The position numbers were made by a program, and so were the translations under genes. Positions 7,195 through 20,468 of a stretch of DNA of 64,000 nt are shown one piece after another. The notes beneath the pieces were generated by a model. The model had not been told where the DNA came from and made no database searches. It worked only from the letters and a program-made list of their open reading frames with translations. Each line of letters opens with the position of its first letter. Position 1 is the stretch's first letter. The stretch comes from Paraburkholderia mimosarum LMG 23256 = NBRC 106338 (GTDB taxonomy: Bacteria; Pseudomonadota; Gammaproteobacteria; Burkholderiales; Burkholderiaceae), in NCBI RefSeq assembly GCF_000739815.1, contig NZ_BBJJ01000006.1:124001-188000 (forward strand), read 5' to 3'.

Positions 7195-7614
7195 ATGCCG
7201 ACATCCGAAGAAAAAACCGCTTTTTCCGAACGTCTGAAGTTCGCGATGAAGCGCGCGCCCGAAAAACTGCGTGGCAGCACCGATCTGGCCAACCGGTTCA
7301 ACCTGCGCCATCACGGCGAGCATCCGGTGTCGCCGCAAACCGCTCACAAGTGGCTGAGCGGCCGCACGATTCCGACGCACGACAAACTGGAAACGCTCGC
7401 GAAATGGTTCGACGTCGACCTTCACTGGCTCCATTACGGTCCGCCGGGCAGCGCGGGCTCGGGAGTGCCGCGACCCCGCAAGCCCGACGACAAATACCCG
7501 CTTTCCGAGGAAACGCTCGAGCTGGCCTCGAAGATCGAGTTGCTCAGCGCTCATCACCGCTATCTCGTGCAGGAGCTAGTTGCCCAATTCTACGGCGACG
7601 CGGACAAGGACTGA
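7195..7614 (+). CDS. Small Cro/CI-type helix-turn-helix regulator
   Basis: 139 residues from the ATG at 7195 (MPTSEEKTAFSERLKFAM); an ATG 13 codons upstream is possible. Residues about 25-65 form a helix-turn-helix: STDLANRFNLRH, then VSPQTAHKWLSGRTIPTHDK, then LETLAKWFDVDLHWL. The spacing matches small regulators common in Burkholderia and its phages. The C-terminal 60 residues include a Pro-rich linker and a helical end (ELASKIELLSAHHRYLVQEL) that may dimerise. It sits between mnmE and yidC on the opposite strand, where many relatives have none. Target unknown. Confidence 0.75.
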   Translation: MPTSEEKTAFSERLKFAMKRAPEKLRGSTDLANRFNLRHHGEHPVSPQTAHKWLSGRTIPTHDKLETLAKWFDVDLHWLHYGPPGSAGSGVPRPRKPDDKYPLSEETLELASKIELLSAHHRYLVQELVAQFYGDADKD

Positions 7615-7671
7615 CCCGCCCGCACGAACGCCGCGCTTTGCGCGATCACGGAAACGGTGCTCCAGCAAGGC

Positions 7672-7708
7672 AAAAAGCCGTCCGGTTCTTACCGGACGGC
7701 TTTTTTTT
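7672..7708. terminator. Bidirectional Rho-independent terminator
   Basis: Perfect 9-bp stem GCCGTCCGG (7677-7685) / CCGGACGGC (7692-7700), 6-base loop, eight T after it and five A before it. It ends the HTH regulator transcript on the plus strand and the yidC transcript on the minus strand. Confidence 0.93.
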
Positions 7709-7744
7709 CGAGGTTCAGGTAGCGGCTTCGCGCCGCCATCCCGA

Positions 7745-9421
7745 TCAGGCTGCCTTCGTCGTCTTGCCTTTGCCCATCATGCGCGTGATGTAGTACTGCT
7801 GCGCGATCGAGAGCACGTTGTTCACGACGTAATACAGCACGAGACCGGCCGGGAAGAAGAAGAACATGACCGAGAACGCGATCGGCATGAACATCATCAT
7901 CTTCGCCTGAACGGGGTCCGGCGGCGTCGGGTTCAGCTTCGTCTGCACGAACATCGAGACGGCCATCAGCACCGGCAGGATGAAGAACGGGTCCTGCTGC
8001 GAGAGGTCGTGGATCCAGAGAATCCACGGCGCGCCGCGCATTTCCACCGACGAGAGCAGCACCCAGTACAGCGAGATGAACACCGGAATCTGGATGACCA
8101 CCGGCAGACAGCCGCCGAACGGATTCACCTTCTCGGTCTTGTAGAGCTCCATGAGCGCCGCGTTCATTTTTTGCGGGTCGCTCTTGAAGCGCTCGCGCAG
8201 CGCCTGCATGCGCGGCGTGATTTCCTTCATGCGCGCCATCGACTTGTAGCTGGCGGCGGAAAGCGGGAAGAACACGGCCTTGATGAGCAGCGTGAGCAGC
8301 ACGATCGACCAGCCCCAGTTGCCCACGTAGCCGTGGATCTTCTCGAGCAGCCAGAAGAGCGGCTTGGCGATGATCGTCACCCAGCCGTAGTCCTTCACGA
8401 GCTCCAGACCCGGCGCAATGCCTTCGAGCATGCGCTCTTCCTGCGGACCGGCGAAGAGGCGCGCCTGCACGGTTTGCGTCGCCCCCGGCGCGATCGTGCC
8501 GAGCGGCTGCTTCATGCCCACGCGGTACAGTGAGTTGTCGAACTTCTCGACGTAGATGCTGCGTTTGACGCCTTGCTGCGGGATCCACGCGGTGGCGAAG
8601 TAGTGCTGCACCATCGCGATCCAGCCGTTGTCGGACTGGGTCACGAAGTCGGCCTTGTTCTTGTCGATGTCACCGAACGTGATCTTCTGGAAATGATGCT
8701 CGTTCGAGTACACAGCCGGGCCGATGAACGTGTGCGAGAAGCGCGGCGTTTCGACGGGCTCGCTGTCGCGCACGATTTCCATGTAGAGCGTGGGCGAGAC
8801 CGGTGCGCCGCTGACGTTCTGCACCTTCCAGTCGACGCCGATCACGTAGCTGCCGCGCGTGAACGTGTAGGTCTTGGTGACCTTCACGCCGCCTTTCTCG
8901 GGCGACTGCAGCGCGACCTGGAATGAGTTGGCGTCGCCGGTCAGCTCGCGCGGACCTTCGAGCGCGGTGAACACGTCGTTGTGATTCGGGAAGTCGCCGC
9001 CGAGCAGACCCGTACGCGCGAGGTACGTGTGGTCGTTCGTGTGGTCGAACAGCGTGATGTACTGGTCGGGGCCCTTGCCGTCGGCGCTTTCCTTCACGAG
9101 CGAAAGCTTCACGAGCGTGCCGCCGCGCGTGTCGATCACGCCGTCGTAGACGTCGGTGCGGAAATGCACGAGTTGCGCCGCGGCGGCGGCGGGCTGGGCG
9201 GTGTTCGTCGGCGCCTGGCCTGCGGGCGTGGCCGCCGGCAGGTCGGACGCGCCGTTGGCGGCGCTAGCGGGCGCGGGGCCGCTGGTGGCGGTTTGCGTCT
9301 GCGTTTGCGTCGCGTTCGGGAAGAACATCGACTGGCGTCCGTGGTCGCGCTGCCAGTTGTCGTACAGCATGACCGCTGACATGAAGAAAATGACCCATAG
9401 GACGGTGCGTTTGATATCCAT
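7745..9421 (-). CDS. yidC: Membrane protein insertase YidC
   Basis: 558 residues, the normal length for proteobacterial YidC. It inserts and folds inner-membrane proteins alone or with SecYEG. An N-terminal membrane segment ([20 protein letters not shown]) is followed by an Ala/Thr/Gln-rich linker, the large periplasmic P1 domain (about residues 80-350) and the five-helix insertase domain, containing the conserved cytoplasmic loop ([19 protein letters not shown], then [16 protein letters not shown]). The C-terminus is basic (GKGKTTKAA). It lies 30 bases downstream of yidD and ends toward the bidirectional terminator, so it is probably the last gene of the rpmH-rnpA-yidD-yidC unit. Confidence 0.97.
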   Translation of the reverse strand: MDIKRTVLWVIFFMSAVMLYDNWQRDHGRQSMFFPNATQTQTQTATSGPAPASAANGASDLPAATPAGQAPTNTAQPAAAAAQLVHFRTDVYDGVIDTRGGTLVKLSLVKESADGKGPDQYITLFDHTNDHTYLARTGLLGGDFPNHNDVFTALEGPRELTGDANSFQVALQSPEKGGVKVTKTYTFTRGSYVIGVDWKVQNVSGAPVSPTLYMEIVRDSEPVETPRFSHTFIGPAVYSNEHHFQKITFGDIDKNKADFVTQSDNGWIAMVQHYFATAWIPQQGVKRSIYVEKFDNSLYRVGMKQPLGTIAPGATQTVQARLFAGPQEERMLEGIAPGLELVKDYGWVTIIAKPLFWLLEKIHGYVGNWGWSIVLLTLLIKAVFFPLSAASYKSMARMKEITPRMQALRERFKSDPQKMNAALMELYKTEKVNPFGGCLPVVIQIPVFISLYWVLLSSVEMRGAPWILWIHDLSQQDPFFILPVLMAVSMFVQTKLNPTPPDPVQAKMMMFMPIAFSVMFFFFPAGLVLYYVVNNVLSIAQQYYITRMMGKGKTTKAA

Positions 9422-9451
9422 GCGTTGTCTCAGTGTCGATGCAATGGCGCG

Positions 9452-9682
9452 TCAGCGCTTTTTCGGAGAGGCGGGTGGGACGAGATCGACGCCGCCCGCC
9501 GAAAACGGATGGCAGCGGCACAGCCGCCGTGCGGCGAGGTAAGTCCCGCGCGCGGCGCCATGATACTGGATTGCCTCGCGCGCGTAATCCGAACAGGAAG
9601 GATAAAAACGGCAGCGGTTGCCGAGGAGGGGACTCACGGCAAGCTTGTAGAAACGCAGCAGTGCGATCAGTACCGTTTGCAT
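9452..9682 (-). CDS. yidD: Membrane protein insertion efficiency factor YidD
   Basis: 76 residues from the ATG at 9682 ([20 protein letters not shown]), the family start. The hallmark Cys-containing motif is present: [17 protein letters not shown] and [19 protein letters not shown]. YidD aids YidC-dependent insertion at the membrane via its amphipathic N-terminal helix. An upstream in-frame ATG at 9778 overlaps the rnpA stop (ATGA) and would add 32 polar residues; the coupling is attractive, but the extra residues do not belong to the family, so I kept the shorter form. Confidence 0.93.
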   Translation of the reverse strand: MQTVLIALLRFYKLAVSPLLGNRCRFYPSCSDYAREAIQYHGAARGTYLAARRLCRCHPFSAGGVDLVPPASPKKR

Positions 9683-9774
9683 GGCGTTGCGGCCCGACTG
9701 CGCCGCGCTCGATGACGAACCACGTGCCGCTTGCGCGGGGTCTACTTCGGAAATGCCGGACTCGCGCGCCCCGC

Positions 9775-10323
9775 TCATGACGAGCGGGAATTGCCGTGGG
9801 CCGGCGGCAAATCGTTACCGGCCTGGTCACGGGCCGGTTCTGCTGGTTCTGCCGGTTCTGCAAGTGGTGCCGCGACCTGCGTCGTGCAAGGGGTGCGCGC
9901 GGATGTCGCAGGCGTGGCAGGCAACGCGGCCGCACGCCGCGTGACTTCGCGCGCGGCCTTTTCCAGCAAGGTCTCGATCTCGCCGCGGCACAACGCTTTG
10001 AGCCCCGGCGAAGACGCGCAGGGCAGTGCCTTGCGGTCGAATTTCGTATGCAGGCGCAACAGCAGGTCGAAGCCTTCGAACTGCGCGCGACGCACGCGAA
10101 ACGCCTCGCGCGCGATACGGCGCACCAGATTGCGCGTGACCGCGCGCGGCGCGAACTTCTTGCCGATTACGAGCCCGAGCCGCGCCTCGTTGCCCGTGGG
10201 CCGCCCGTACACGACGAAGTGCTCGGTGCGGCGCCAGGGGCGCAAACGAAAAACGGATGAGAACTCATCCGTTTTCAGTAGCCTTGCGGCTTTCGGAAAA
10301 GCGGCTTGCGTTCGCGACGGCAT
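9775..10323 (-). CDS. rnpA: Ribonuclease P protein component RnpA
   Basis: 182 residues from the ATG at 10323 ([16 protein letters not shown]). The family core spans residues 10-125: [12 protein letters not shown], then [20 protein letters not shown] and [10 protein letters not shown], the RNR signature that contacts the RNase P RNA. It processes tRNA 5' ends. The C-terminal 50-60 residues are an Ala/Pro/Glu-rich tail ([17 protein letters not shown]) beyond the usual 115-140 residues. It follows rpmH by about 90 bases and its stop overlaps a possible yidD start. Confidence 0.95.
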   Translation of the reverse strand: MPSRTQAAFPKAARLLKTDEFSSVFRLRPWRRTEHFVVYGRPTGNEARLGLVIGKKFAPRAVTRNLVRRIAREAFRVRRAQFEGFDLLLRLHTKFDRKALPCASSPGLKALCRGEIETLLEKAAREVTRRAAALPATPATSARTPCTTQVAAPLAEPAEPAEPARDQAGNDLPPAHGNSRSS

Positions 10324-10414
10324 GATGCCTTGATCGAATGCCAGGTTTGCCCTGTTCACTGTGTCCGCGACCGGACCGCTACCCGTGATTTCGCTGATAG
10401 CGATGCTGCCCGAC

Positions 10415-10549
10415 TTAGACGGCGAGGCGCTTGCGACCCTTCGCACGGCGTGCGTTGATCACTTTGCGGCCACCGGCGGTCTTCATGCGCACGCGGAAAC
10501 CGTGGGTACGCTTGCGACGGGTAACGGAAGGTTGGAAAGTACGTTTCAT
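10415..10549 (-). CDS. rpmH: 50S ribosomal protein L34
   Basis: The 44-residue protein begins [20 protein letters not shown] and ends GRKRLAV, the invariant L34 sequence. It is too short to stand out as a long open frame. It is the first gene of the minus-strand unit rpmH-rnpA-yidD-yidC. A good sigma-70 promoter lies at 10641-10670, giving a leader of about 85 bases. Confidence 0.98.
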   Translation of the reverse strand: MKRTFQPSVTRRKRTHGFRVRMKTAGGRKVINARRAKGRKRLAV

Positions 10550-11005
10550 GTTGCTCTCACTGTTGAGTTTTGACCGCGGCGAGCATCGCGGAAAAAAGCA
10601 ATGGCCGGTGGTACTAGGGATTGGTTTTCGCGGAACCCGCTATTTAAGCCGGTTTTTCGTTGGCCGTCAATAGGTTAGGGTATCGAACCGTGTACGACAG
10701 TCAGATTGAGGCACCCATTGGCCACGAGCTGACCACCGGTTGGGCACTGGCTGGCCGCTGCACGAGCCGAACGGCCGTGCGTTGATCCGTCCCTGTGGAT
10801 AACTTCCTGGCGAGGGGATTTCGGCGTTAGAATCTCGCCTATCCTAAGAATCCTGCATGCCGCTCCGGCCAGCCTGCTTGCCGCAAGACCTTTGCCGCAC
10901 GGGCTTCCGGAGCTATTGCTGTCGCCTCGTCAGGGCCTCGTCGCGTTTGTGCGGCAAGAGCGAAGCGGCGGCAACGCATGCAAACAAAACGACCACAGCA
11001 ACTCG
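10550..11005. other. rpmH-dnaA intergenic region with one perfect DnaA box
   Basis: 456 bases between the divergent rpmH and dnaA starts. It holds the rpmH promoter and, at 10794-10802, TGTGGATAA (reverse of TTATCCACA), a perfect DnaA box about 200 bases before dnaA. The box may serve dnaA autoregulation or form part of the origin. I see no second good box and no strongly AT-rich block here. The dnaA promoter itself is not obvious. Confidence 0.6.
10641..10670 (-). promoter_or_regulatory. Sigma-70 promoter of rpmH
   Basis: On the minus strand TTGACG (10670-10665) is followed by 17-18 bases and TTAAAT/TAAATA (about 10646-10641). It points to rpmH and is the best promoter match in the region between rpmH and dnaA. 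Confidence 0.75.
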
Positions 11006-12565
11006 ATGAACGATTTCTGGCAACACTGTTCCGCACTGCTGGAGCGTGAGCTAACGCCCCAGCAGTACGTGACGTGGATTAAACCGTTGGCCCCGGTTGC
11101 CTTCGATGCTGCGGCGAACACGCTGCAGATAGCCGCTCCCAACCGCTTCAAGCTCGACTGGGTCAAAAGCCAGTTTTCGGGCCGGATCACCGATCTGGCG
11201 CGTGACTTCTGGCAGACCCCCGTCGACGTGCAGTTCGTCCTCGACCCGAAGGCGGGCATGCGCGCGCCTCATGTGGCGCCCGCCGCCGCTCCGCGCGCGC
11301 CGCTGGCCGCCGCGCCGGCCGTGGCCGCGGCCGCTCACCAGCCGGCTGCCGTGACCGCCGGCACGGGTCTGGCCGGCATGGTGCAGGCGGCCTCAGTCGC
11401 GGCGCACGCCGCCGCCGACGATGCCGCCGATCTCGATCTGCCGAGTCTCGACGCCAACGAAGCCGCCGCCGGCCGCCGCACCTGGCGCCCGGGCCAGGGC
11501 GCGGCCGCCGCTGCATCGAGCAGCGAAGCCGATCCGACCTACGAGCGCTCGAAGCTCAACCCGGTGCTCACGTTCGACAACTTCGTGACCGGCAAGGCGA
11601 ATCAGCTTGCGCGCGCGGCGGCCATCCAGGTGGCGGACAATCCGGGCATCTCGTACAACCCGCTGTTTCTGTATGGCGGCGTGGGCCTCGGCAAGACCCA
11701 CCTGATTCACGCGATCGGCAACCAGCTCCTGCTCGACAAGCCGGGTGCGCGCATCCGCTACATCCACGCGGAGCAGTACGTGTCCGACGTGGTGAAGGCG
11801 TACCAGCGCAAGGCGTTCGACGACTTCAAGCGCTACTACCACTCGCTCGACCTGCTGCTGATCGACGATATCCAGTTCTTCTCGGGCAAGTCGCGCACGC
11901 AGGAAGAGTTCTTCTACGCGTTCGAGGCGCTGGTCGCCAACAAGGCGCAGGTGATCATCACGAGCGATACCTATCCGAAGGAAATCTCGGGTATCGACGA
12001 CCGCCTGATCTCGCGCTTCGACTCGGGCCTGACCGTGGCGATCGAGCCGCCCGAACTGGAAATGCGCGTGGCCATCCTGATGCGCAAGGCGCAGTCGGAA
12101 GGCGTGAGCCTGAACGAGGATGTGGCGTTCTTCGTCGCCAAGCATCTGCGCTCGAACGTGCGCGAGCTCGAAGGCGCGCTGCGCAAGATCCTCGCTTATT
12201 CGAAGTTCCATGGCCGCGAGATCTCGATCGAGCTCACCAAGGAAGCGCTCAAGGACCTGCTGACGGTGCAGAACCGCCAGATTTCGGTCGAGAACATCCA
12301 GAAGACGGTGGCCGACTTCTACAGCATCAAGGTCGCCGACATGTATTCGAAGAAGCGCCCGGCCAATATCGCGCGACCGCGCCAGATCGCCATGTATCTG
12401 GCCAAGGAGCTGACGCAGAAGAGCCTGCCGGAAATCGGCGAGCTGTTCGGCGGCCGCGACCACACCACGGTGCTGCACGCCGTGCGCAAGATCGCGGACG
12501 AGCGCACCAAGGACGCCCAGCTCAACCACGAGCTGCACGTGCTGGAGCAGACGCTGAAGGGTTGA
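11006..12565 (+). CDS. dnaA: Chromosomal replication initiator DnaA
   Basis: 519 residues from the ATG at 11006 ([20 protein letters not shown]), the conserved start; the upstream in-frame extension has no family character. Domain I (1-85) is followed by a long Ala/Pro-rich linker (about 85-180), the AAA+ domain with [10 protein letters not shown] (Walker A) and LLIDDIQFF (Walker B), and domain IV with the DnaA-box-binding [13 protein letters not shown]. It unwinds the origin and autoregulates. dnaN follows 288 bases later. No strong ribosome site is visible before the ATG. Confidence 0.98.
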   Translation: MNDFWQHCSALLERELTPQQYVTWIKPLAPVAFDAAANTLQIAAPNRFKLDWVKSQFSGRITDLARDFWQTPVDVQFVLDPKAGMRAPHVAPAAAPRAPLAAAPAVAAAAHQPAAVTAGTGLAGMVQAASVAAHAAADDAADLDLPSLDANEAAAGRRTWRPGQGAAAAASSSEADPTYERSKLNPVLTFDNFVTGKANQLARAAAIQVADNPGISYNPLFLYGGVGLGKTHLIHAIGNQLLLDKPGARIRYIHAEQYVSDVVKAYQRKAFDDFKRYYHSLDLLLIDDIQFFSGKSRTQEEFFYAFEALVANKAQVIITSDTYPKEISGIDDRLISRFDSGLTVAIEPPELEMRVAILMRKAQSEGVSLNEDVAFFVAKHLRSNVRELEGALRKILAYSKFHGREISIELTKEALKDLLTVQNRQISVENIQKTVADFYSIKVADMYSKKRPANIARPRQIAMYLAKELTQKSLPEIGELFGGRDHTTVLHAVRKIADERTKDAQLNHELHVLEQTLKG

Positions 12566-12853
12566 TCGCAGGTCATCAGCAGGTGAATGGCCGGGGTAAT
12601 GGTCGGATCTTCGACCACCCGCCGGCGGGTTAGGCCTGTTTATTTCGCGGATCGCCCCCAATTTAGGGAAGTGGTCCGTTTTCAGGCACAATATGGGTTT
12701 AACCGCCCGGCGGTCCGGGGCGGGAACCACGCCGCGGCCTGTTCTGCATCAACCGTCCTGGCGGCGCCGGTGGTCGCATGACATACGTGGGGTCATGTCG
12801 GCAAAAACGGCGCCAGGCGGGCGAGCAGACCGTCACATCAACGAAGGAACTCT

Positions 12854-13957
12854 ATGCAACTGGTCAAGACCGAACGCGATAACCTGCTGAGGCCGCTGCA
12901 AACGGTGAGCGGCATTGTCGAACGCCGCCACACGTTGCCGATCCTCGCCAATCTGCTGATCACCAAAACCGGTTCCGACGTCTCGTTCCTGTCGACCGAC
13001 CTCGAGTTGCAGATCACCACGACCGCCGACTTCGGCGTGGGCAATGACCAGGTGGCCACGACGGTCGCGGCGCGCAAGCTGCTCGACATCCTGCGCGCGA
13101 TGCCCGACGGCCAGGTCACGCTCACGCTCGCCGACAAGCGCCTCACGGTGCAGTCGGGCAAGAGCCGCTTCGCGCTGCAGACGCTCGCCGCGGACGAGTT
13201 CCCCACGGTGGCCCAGGCGAAGGACTTCGGCGCGAGCCTTTCGGTGCCGCAGAAGACCTTCCGCCAGTTGCTCGGCATGGTGTACTTCGCCATGGCGCAG
13301 CAGGACATCCGCTACTACCTGAACGGCATGCTGCTCGTCGTGGACGGCGACCAGCTCATGGCCGTGGCGACCGACGGCCACCGCCTCGCGTTCTCGTCGA
13401 TGAAGATCGAAGGCTCGTTCGCGCGCCAGGAAGTCATCATCCCGCGCAAGACCATTCTCGAACTCCAGCGCCTGCTCGAAGACATCGACGATTCGCTGAA
13501 GATCGACATCGGCGCGAGCCAGGTGAAGTTCACGTTCGGCCAGGTCGAACTGGTTTCGAAGCTCGTGGAAGGCAAGTTCCCCGACTTCCAGCGCGTGATT
13601 CCGAAGGCGCACAAGAACACCTTCCAGATCGGGCGCGAAGAGCTGCAACGCTCGCTGCAACGCGCGGCGATTCTCACGTCCGACAAGTTCAAGGGCGTGC
13701 GCTGCATCATCGAGCCGGGCCAGCTCAAGATCATGTCGACCAACGCCGACCAGGAAGAGGCGCAGGAAGAGCTGGAAATCGCCTACCAGGGCGACACCAT
13801 CGACATCGGGTTCAACGTCACGTATCTGCTCGACGTCCTCGCGAACCTGAAGGTCGACAACCTGGAAGTGAGCCTCGGCGACGCCAGCTCAAGCGCACTC
13901 ATCACGATTCCCGAGAACGAGGAATTCAAGTACGTGGTGATGCCAATGCGCATCTAG
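12854..13957 (+). CDS. dnaN: DNA polymerase III beta sliding clamp
   Basis: 367 residues, the standard length, with three tandem clamp folds. It starts MQLVKTERDNLLRPLQTVSG and ends in the conserved EFKYVVMPMRI. As a dimeric ring it holds polymerase III on DNA. AAGGA precedes the ATG by 6 bases. The 288-base gap to dnaA probably holds its own promoter; gyrB follows 113 bases downstream. Confidence 0.98.
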   Translation: MQLVKTERDNLLRPLQTVSGIVERRHTLPILANLLITKTGSDVSFLSTDLELQITTTADFGVGNDQVATTVAARKLLDILRAMPDGQVTLTLADKRLTVQSGKSRFALQTLAADEFPTVAQAKDFGASLSVPQKTFRQLLGMVYFAMAQQDIRYYLNGMLLVVDGDQLMAVATDGHRLAFSSMKIEGSFARQEVIIPRKTILELQRLLEDIDDSLKIDIGASQVKFTFGQVELVSKLVEGKFPDFQRVIPKAHKNTFQIGREELQRSLQRAAILTSDKFKGVRCIIEPGQLKIMSTNADQEEAQEELEIAYQGDTIDIGFNVTYLLDVLANLKVDNLEVSLGDASSSALITIPENEEFKYVVMPMRI

Positions 13958-13983
13958 AAAGCGCGACAGAAGAAGAACACCAG

Positions 13984-14010
13984 GGGGCGCTGCGCCCCTT
14001 TGGCGTTTTT
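13984..14010 (+). terminator. Weak terminator-like hairpin after dnaN
   Basis: GGGGCG (13984-13989), CTG loop, CGCCCC (13993-13998), then TTTGGCGTTTTT. The stem is short and the T tract interrupted, so it may only attenuate read-through into gyrB. Confidence 0.45.
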
Positions 14011-14022
14011 ATGGCTTTTTGA

Positions 14023-16545
<2,523 letters not shown>

Positions 16546-16576
16546 GCGTCTGTGTCTGCGTTGTCGCCCGCGAAAG

Positions 16577-16601
16577 AGCGCCCTTCGGGGCGCTTTTTTT
16601 T
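16577..16601 (+). terminator. Rho-independent terminator of gyrB
   Basis: AGCGCCC (16577-16583), TTCG tetraloop, GGGCGCT (16588-16594), then a run of eight T. A textbook terminator 32 bases after the gyrB stop. Confidence 0.95.
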
Positions 16602-16860
16602 CGCCGGCATCCTATCCACAACCCCCAGCGGATAACCCTCGGAAAACCCCTGGAAATCACTGTGCACGAATCGGGGATAACTTCGACGGCGCAAAAAAAG
16701 CGGAAAAGTTGCCAGCAGCAGCCTGGCGTTGTCCCGTTAACGCCCGCAAGGTTATGATTTCTCCACAGCCTTGTTTACTCAATGGTTTTCCTCGGTTATC
16801 CACAGATTACCCAGGGGCTTGTTAACTATTACTACGTTTACGTATACATAAGTTAAAAAA
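16602..16860. other. oriC: Candidate replication origin: DnaA-box cluster with AT-rich block
   Basis: A perfect DnaA box TTATCCACA lies at 16796-16804. One-mismatch copies are CTATCCACA (16612-16620) and TTCTCCACA (about 16759-16767). GGATAA fragments of further boxes lie at 16631-16636 and 16675-16680. From about 16820 to 16862 the sequence becomes strikingly AT-rich (GTTAACTATTACTACG, then ACATAAGTTAAAAAAACC), as in a DNA unwinding element. No gene fits the region. It is a better origin candidate than the rpmH-dnaA gap, but a strand-skew plot is needed. Confidence 0.6.
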
Positions 16861-16887
16861 ACCTTAGAACCCTCGCATCGGAAACGG

Positions 16888-16920
16888 CGATGCCGCCGGA
16901 AAACTGCCCAGGCGGCATCG
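16888..16920. repeat. 10-bp inverted repeat next to the origin candidate
   Basis: CGATGCCGCC (16888-16897) and GGCGGCATCG (16911-16920) are perfectly complementary with a 13-base spacer. It may terminate the GyrI-like gene on the minus strand, although no T run follows directly; the T run on that strand starts about 30 bases further on. Confidence 0.5.
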
Positions 16921-16947
16921 CGGGAACCCTGCTGCGGACAGCGCGCA

Positions 16948-17427
16948 TCAAGCCAGCGGAATATAAAGTTCCGTCTTCAAGTCCTCCGGCGCCGCCTGAT
17001 CGGGCGTATTCAGATAAATCTCGAACGAAGGCGCCGAATAGTCCGGAGTCCGGCCCAGCCTGTTCAACCCTTCGTTGTAGAACCACATCCACGCCCGCTG
17101 CAGCCCCTCGTACGGCCCCGTGTGCAGCATCATTGCGTGCTCGCCGCCGCGCAGCTGAAACTTCTCGACAGGCGCCACGATTTCCACGTCGGTTTCGTGC
17201 CCCAGATGCAGCGCCGCCTTCGAGCGCAGCTTCGATGCTTCGACCGTATTGGGATCGTCGTAATAGATGCCGACCATCTTCGCGCCCGATGTCCGCACAT
17301 TGCGCTCGCCGAGCCATTGCGCGAGCGTGTAGAAAGCGTCACCGATCTTCGTGTACGGGCCCACGTGACTGACGGCGAGCAGATCCATTGGCTCGAGCGT
17401 GACGAGCTTCACTTCATGGTTTGGCAT
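16948..17427 (-). CDS. GyrI-like small-molecule-binding / gyrase-inhibitor-like protein
   Basis: 159 residues from the ATG at 17427 (MPNHEVKLVTLEPMDLLAVS), preceded by GGAGG. The pattern VGPYTKIGDAFYTLAQWLGE, MVGIYYDDP and GGEHAMMLHTGPYEGL is that of GyrI-like domains, the fold of E. coli SbmC/GyrI and of AraC effector domains. Length equals that of stand-alone SbmC (about 157). SbmC protects gyrase from toxins and inhibits it; other members bind small ligands. The gene lies just past gyrB on the other strand, separated by the origin candidate. A role with gyrase is suggested by family and place, not proven. Confidence 0.8.
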   Translation of the reverse strand: MPNHEVKLVTLEPMDLLAVSHVGPYTKIGDAFYTLAQWLGERNVRTSGAKMVGIYYDDPNTVEASKLRSKAALHLGHETDVEIVAPVEKFQLRGGEHAMMLHTGPYEGLQRAWMWFYNEGLNRLGRTPDYSAPSFEIYLNTPDQAAPEDLKTELYIPLA

Positions 17428-17526
17428 GATGGTGCCTCCGATGCGATGGCCACGCGAATGCGCAGCCGCATGCGAACGAAGATAGCACCGCGCCACGGGC
17501 GACGTACTTCACGTGCCGCGCGAGCC

Positions 17527-17907
17527 TCAGAGACTCACGCGCGTTACCGGATGTTCCGCGAGCCACGCGTTCTCCGCGTCGTCGTATAGCCGCGAGCGCG
17601 TGAGAAAGCGCAGGCCCGTGGGTCGCTCGAGCGAAAACATGCCGCCGCTGCCCGGCACGGCATCGATGATGAGCTGAGTGTGTTGCCAGTACTCATATTG
17701 CGCCTCCGTCATGTAAAACGGCATGCCGCCGATCTCGCCCAGTTGCACGTCGGCGTTGCCGACCATGAACTCGCCGACGGGAAAGCACATGGGTGCGCTG
17801 CCGTCGCAGCAGCCGCCCGACTGGTGAAAGAGCACGGGGCCGTGCTCGCGCGCGAGCTGCTCGATCAGCGCGAGTGCGGCCGGTGTGGCGGTAACGCGTT
17901 CGACCAT
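17527..17907 (-). CDS. DUF779 family protein
   Basis: 126 residues from the ATG at 17907 (MVERVTATPAALALIEQLAR) with GGGAG upstream. The Cys motif FHQSGGCCDGSAPMCFP and the later MTEAQYEYWQHTQLIIDAVP define DUF779, a small metal- or cofactor-binding-looking family usually found beside aldehyde dehydrogenases. Here it directly follows the aldehyde dehydrogenase gene (78-base gap), and the two are probably cotranscribed. Its biochemical role is unknown to me. Confidence 0.88.
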   Translation of the reverse strand: MVERVTATPAALALIEQLAREHGPVLFHQSGGCCDGSAPMCFPVGEFMVGNADVQLGEIGGMPFYMTEAQYEYWQHTQLIIDAVPGSGGMFSLERPTGLRFLTRSRLYDDAENAWLAEHPVTRVSL

Positions 17908-17985
17908 GTCGCAACGCTCCCGATGAGGTGATGGACGAAGCGGCGCACCCGTCGCGGGGCGCGCCGCCATGGGCACGCTGCGCGA

Positions 17986-19506
<1,521 letters not shown>

Positions 19507-19835
19507 CTCCGTGCTCCTCTGTGTTCTCGATCTCGATATGGATGGACGCAGCGAAGCTGCGCTACCGCGGCATCTAACGCGAGAAGCATGCCAGCGCGGC
19601 GGCGCGGCCGCGCCTCGCTTCGTGGCGGTGGGCCGGCGCGTCCGCGCCCGGGAAATGCGCGACCCGGGCCTTGCGGGCGGCGAGCGGATTGTGTCAGGCC
19701 GGAACAGAGCGAGCGTCCCGATTGCTCAAGAAGTGAACAGCCTTTGGGGGCGCGTTTCGGCTGGAATCGGAGATTTGCGCGCTCCAGCCACAACATGCGG
19801 TAGGCTTTGCACCCTTAACAGTCAGGAGAGTCTGC
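19507..19835. other. Divergent intergenic region
   Basis: 329 bases between the aldehyde dehydrogenase (minus) and a small zinc-ribbon-like gene (plus). It holds the sigma-54-like site. No gene is supported. The plus-strand promoter of the small gene is not clear. Confidence 0.5.
19579..19594 (-). promoter_or_regulatory. Candidate sigma-54 promoter of the aldehyde dehydrogenase gene
   Basis: The minus strand reads CTGGCATGCTTCTCGC, with the invariant GG and GC separated by 10 bases (consensus TGGCAC-N5-TTGC). It would give a leader of about 60 bases to the ATG at 19506. Related aldehyde dehydrogenase genes are activated by AcoR-like sigma-54 activators, which fits. Confidence 0.45.
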
Positions 19836-20033
19836 ATGTCGAGTACTTCATTCGTTTGCCGCAACCAGTCTTGCGGCACCCCGTGGGAACAGAGCGAGGT
19901 CGTGATCAAGAACGAAGGGCAGGGGCCCTTGTTCCGTTGCCCCCTATGCGGCGCACGCAACTATCTGGAGCAATTCGAAGACGACGAGGGCAACGTCGTC
20001 TACGAACAGGTGGACGGCAAACCTTTCCTCTGA
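19836..20033 (+). CDS. Small zinc-ribbon-like protein
   Basis: 65 residues with a strong AGGAGAG ribosome site. Two Cys pairs stand in ribbon-like spacing: CRNQSCGTPW at the N-terminus and FRCPLCGARNY in the middle, followed by an acidic end (QFEDDEGNVVYEQVDGKPFL). It probably binds one Zn ion. No functional family recognised; it stands alone with its own upstream region. Confidence 0.75.
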   Translation: MSSTSFVCRNQSCGTPWEQSEVVIKNEGQGPLFRCPLCGARNYLEQFEDDEGNVVYEQVDGKPFL

Positions 20034-20468
20034 GTGCTGGCGGCCAGAGGATCTGGGGTGCAAGCGTGGCACGATAAAAAGCCGCCAACCACATAAGGCG
20101 CGGGCGGCGCGAGTTCCGATCTTCGTCCAGCATGAGCGGATCGCGCCTTGCCTCCCGCGGACGATTGAGAGCCCAAGGAAGCGTGCGAAAAGCAAAGATG
20201 GCAGTTCGGAATGAAATCATCTGGATTCCGAAATTTCGTGTGCCCTGTGCTCTGTGCTTGTTGCAAGCAAGGTCGGTGCGGGGAGCGAATCGGCGCATGA
20301 GCCGCGAGCTGCCCGAGCGATGCTGCCAACCCTGACGCCGGTCTGGTCGATACCCGTTTTAGTCGGACTATTCGTTACCTATCCATACGGGTAGGCTGGC
20401 GCGAGCGTCAGAGCGTCCTACAGTACTTCATACGAAAAGAACCTACGGCGGGACCAACGGGGATAGCC
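20034..20468. other. Intergenic region without a recognised gene
   Basis: 435 bases. A short stem CCTATCC (20378-20384) / GGGTAGG (20389-20395) with one wobble pair lies about 75 bases before the next start codon. On the minus strand a 6-bp stem followed by TTTTT (about 20111-20082) is weakly terminator-like. I see no coding region or known RNA. Confidence 0.4.

Noticed and set aside
10892..11005. Upstream extension of dnaA (38 codons)
   Set aside because: Not similar to DnaA N-termini, which begin at MNDFWQHC; composition is non-coding.
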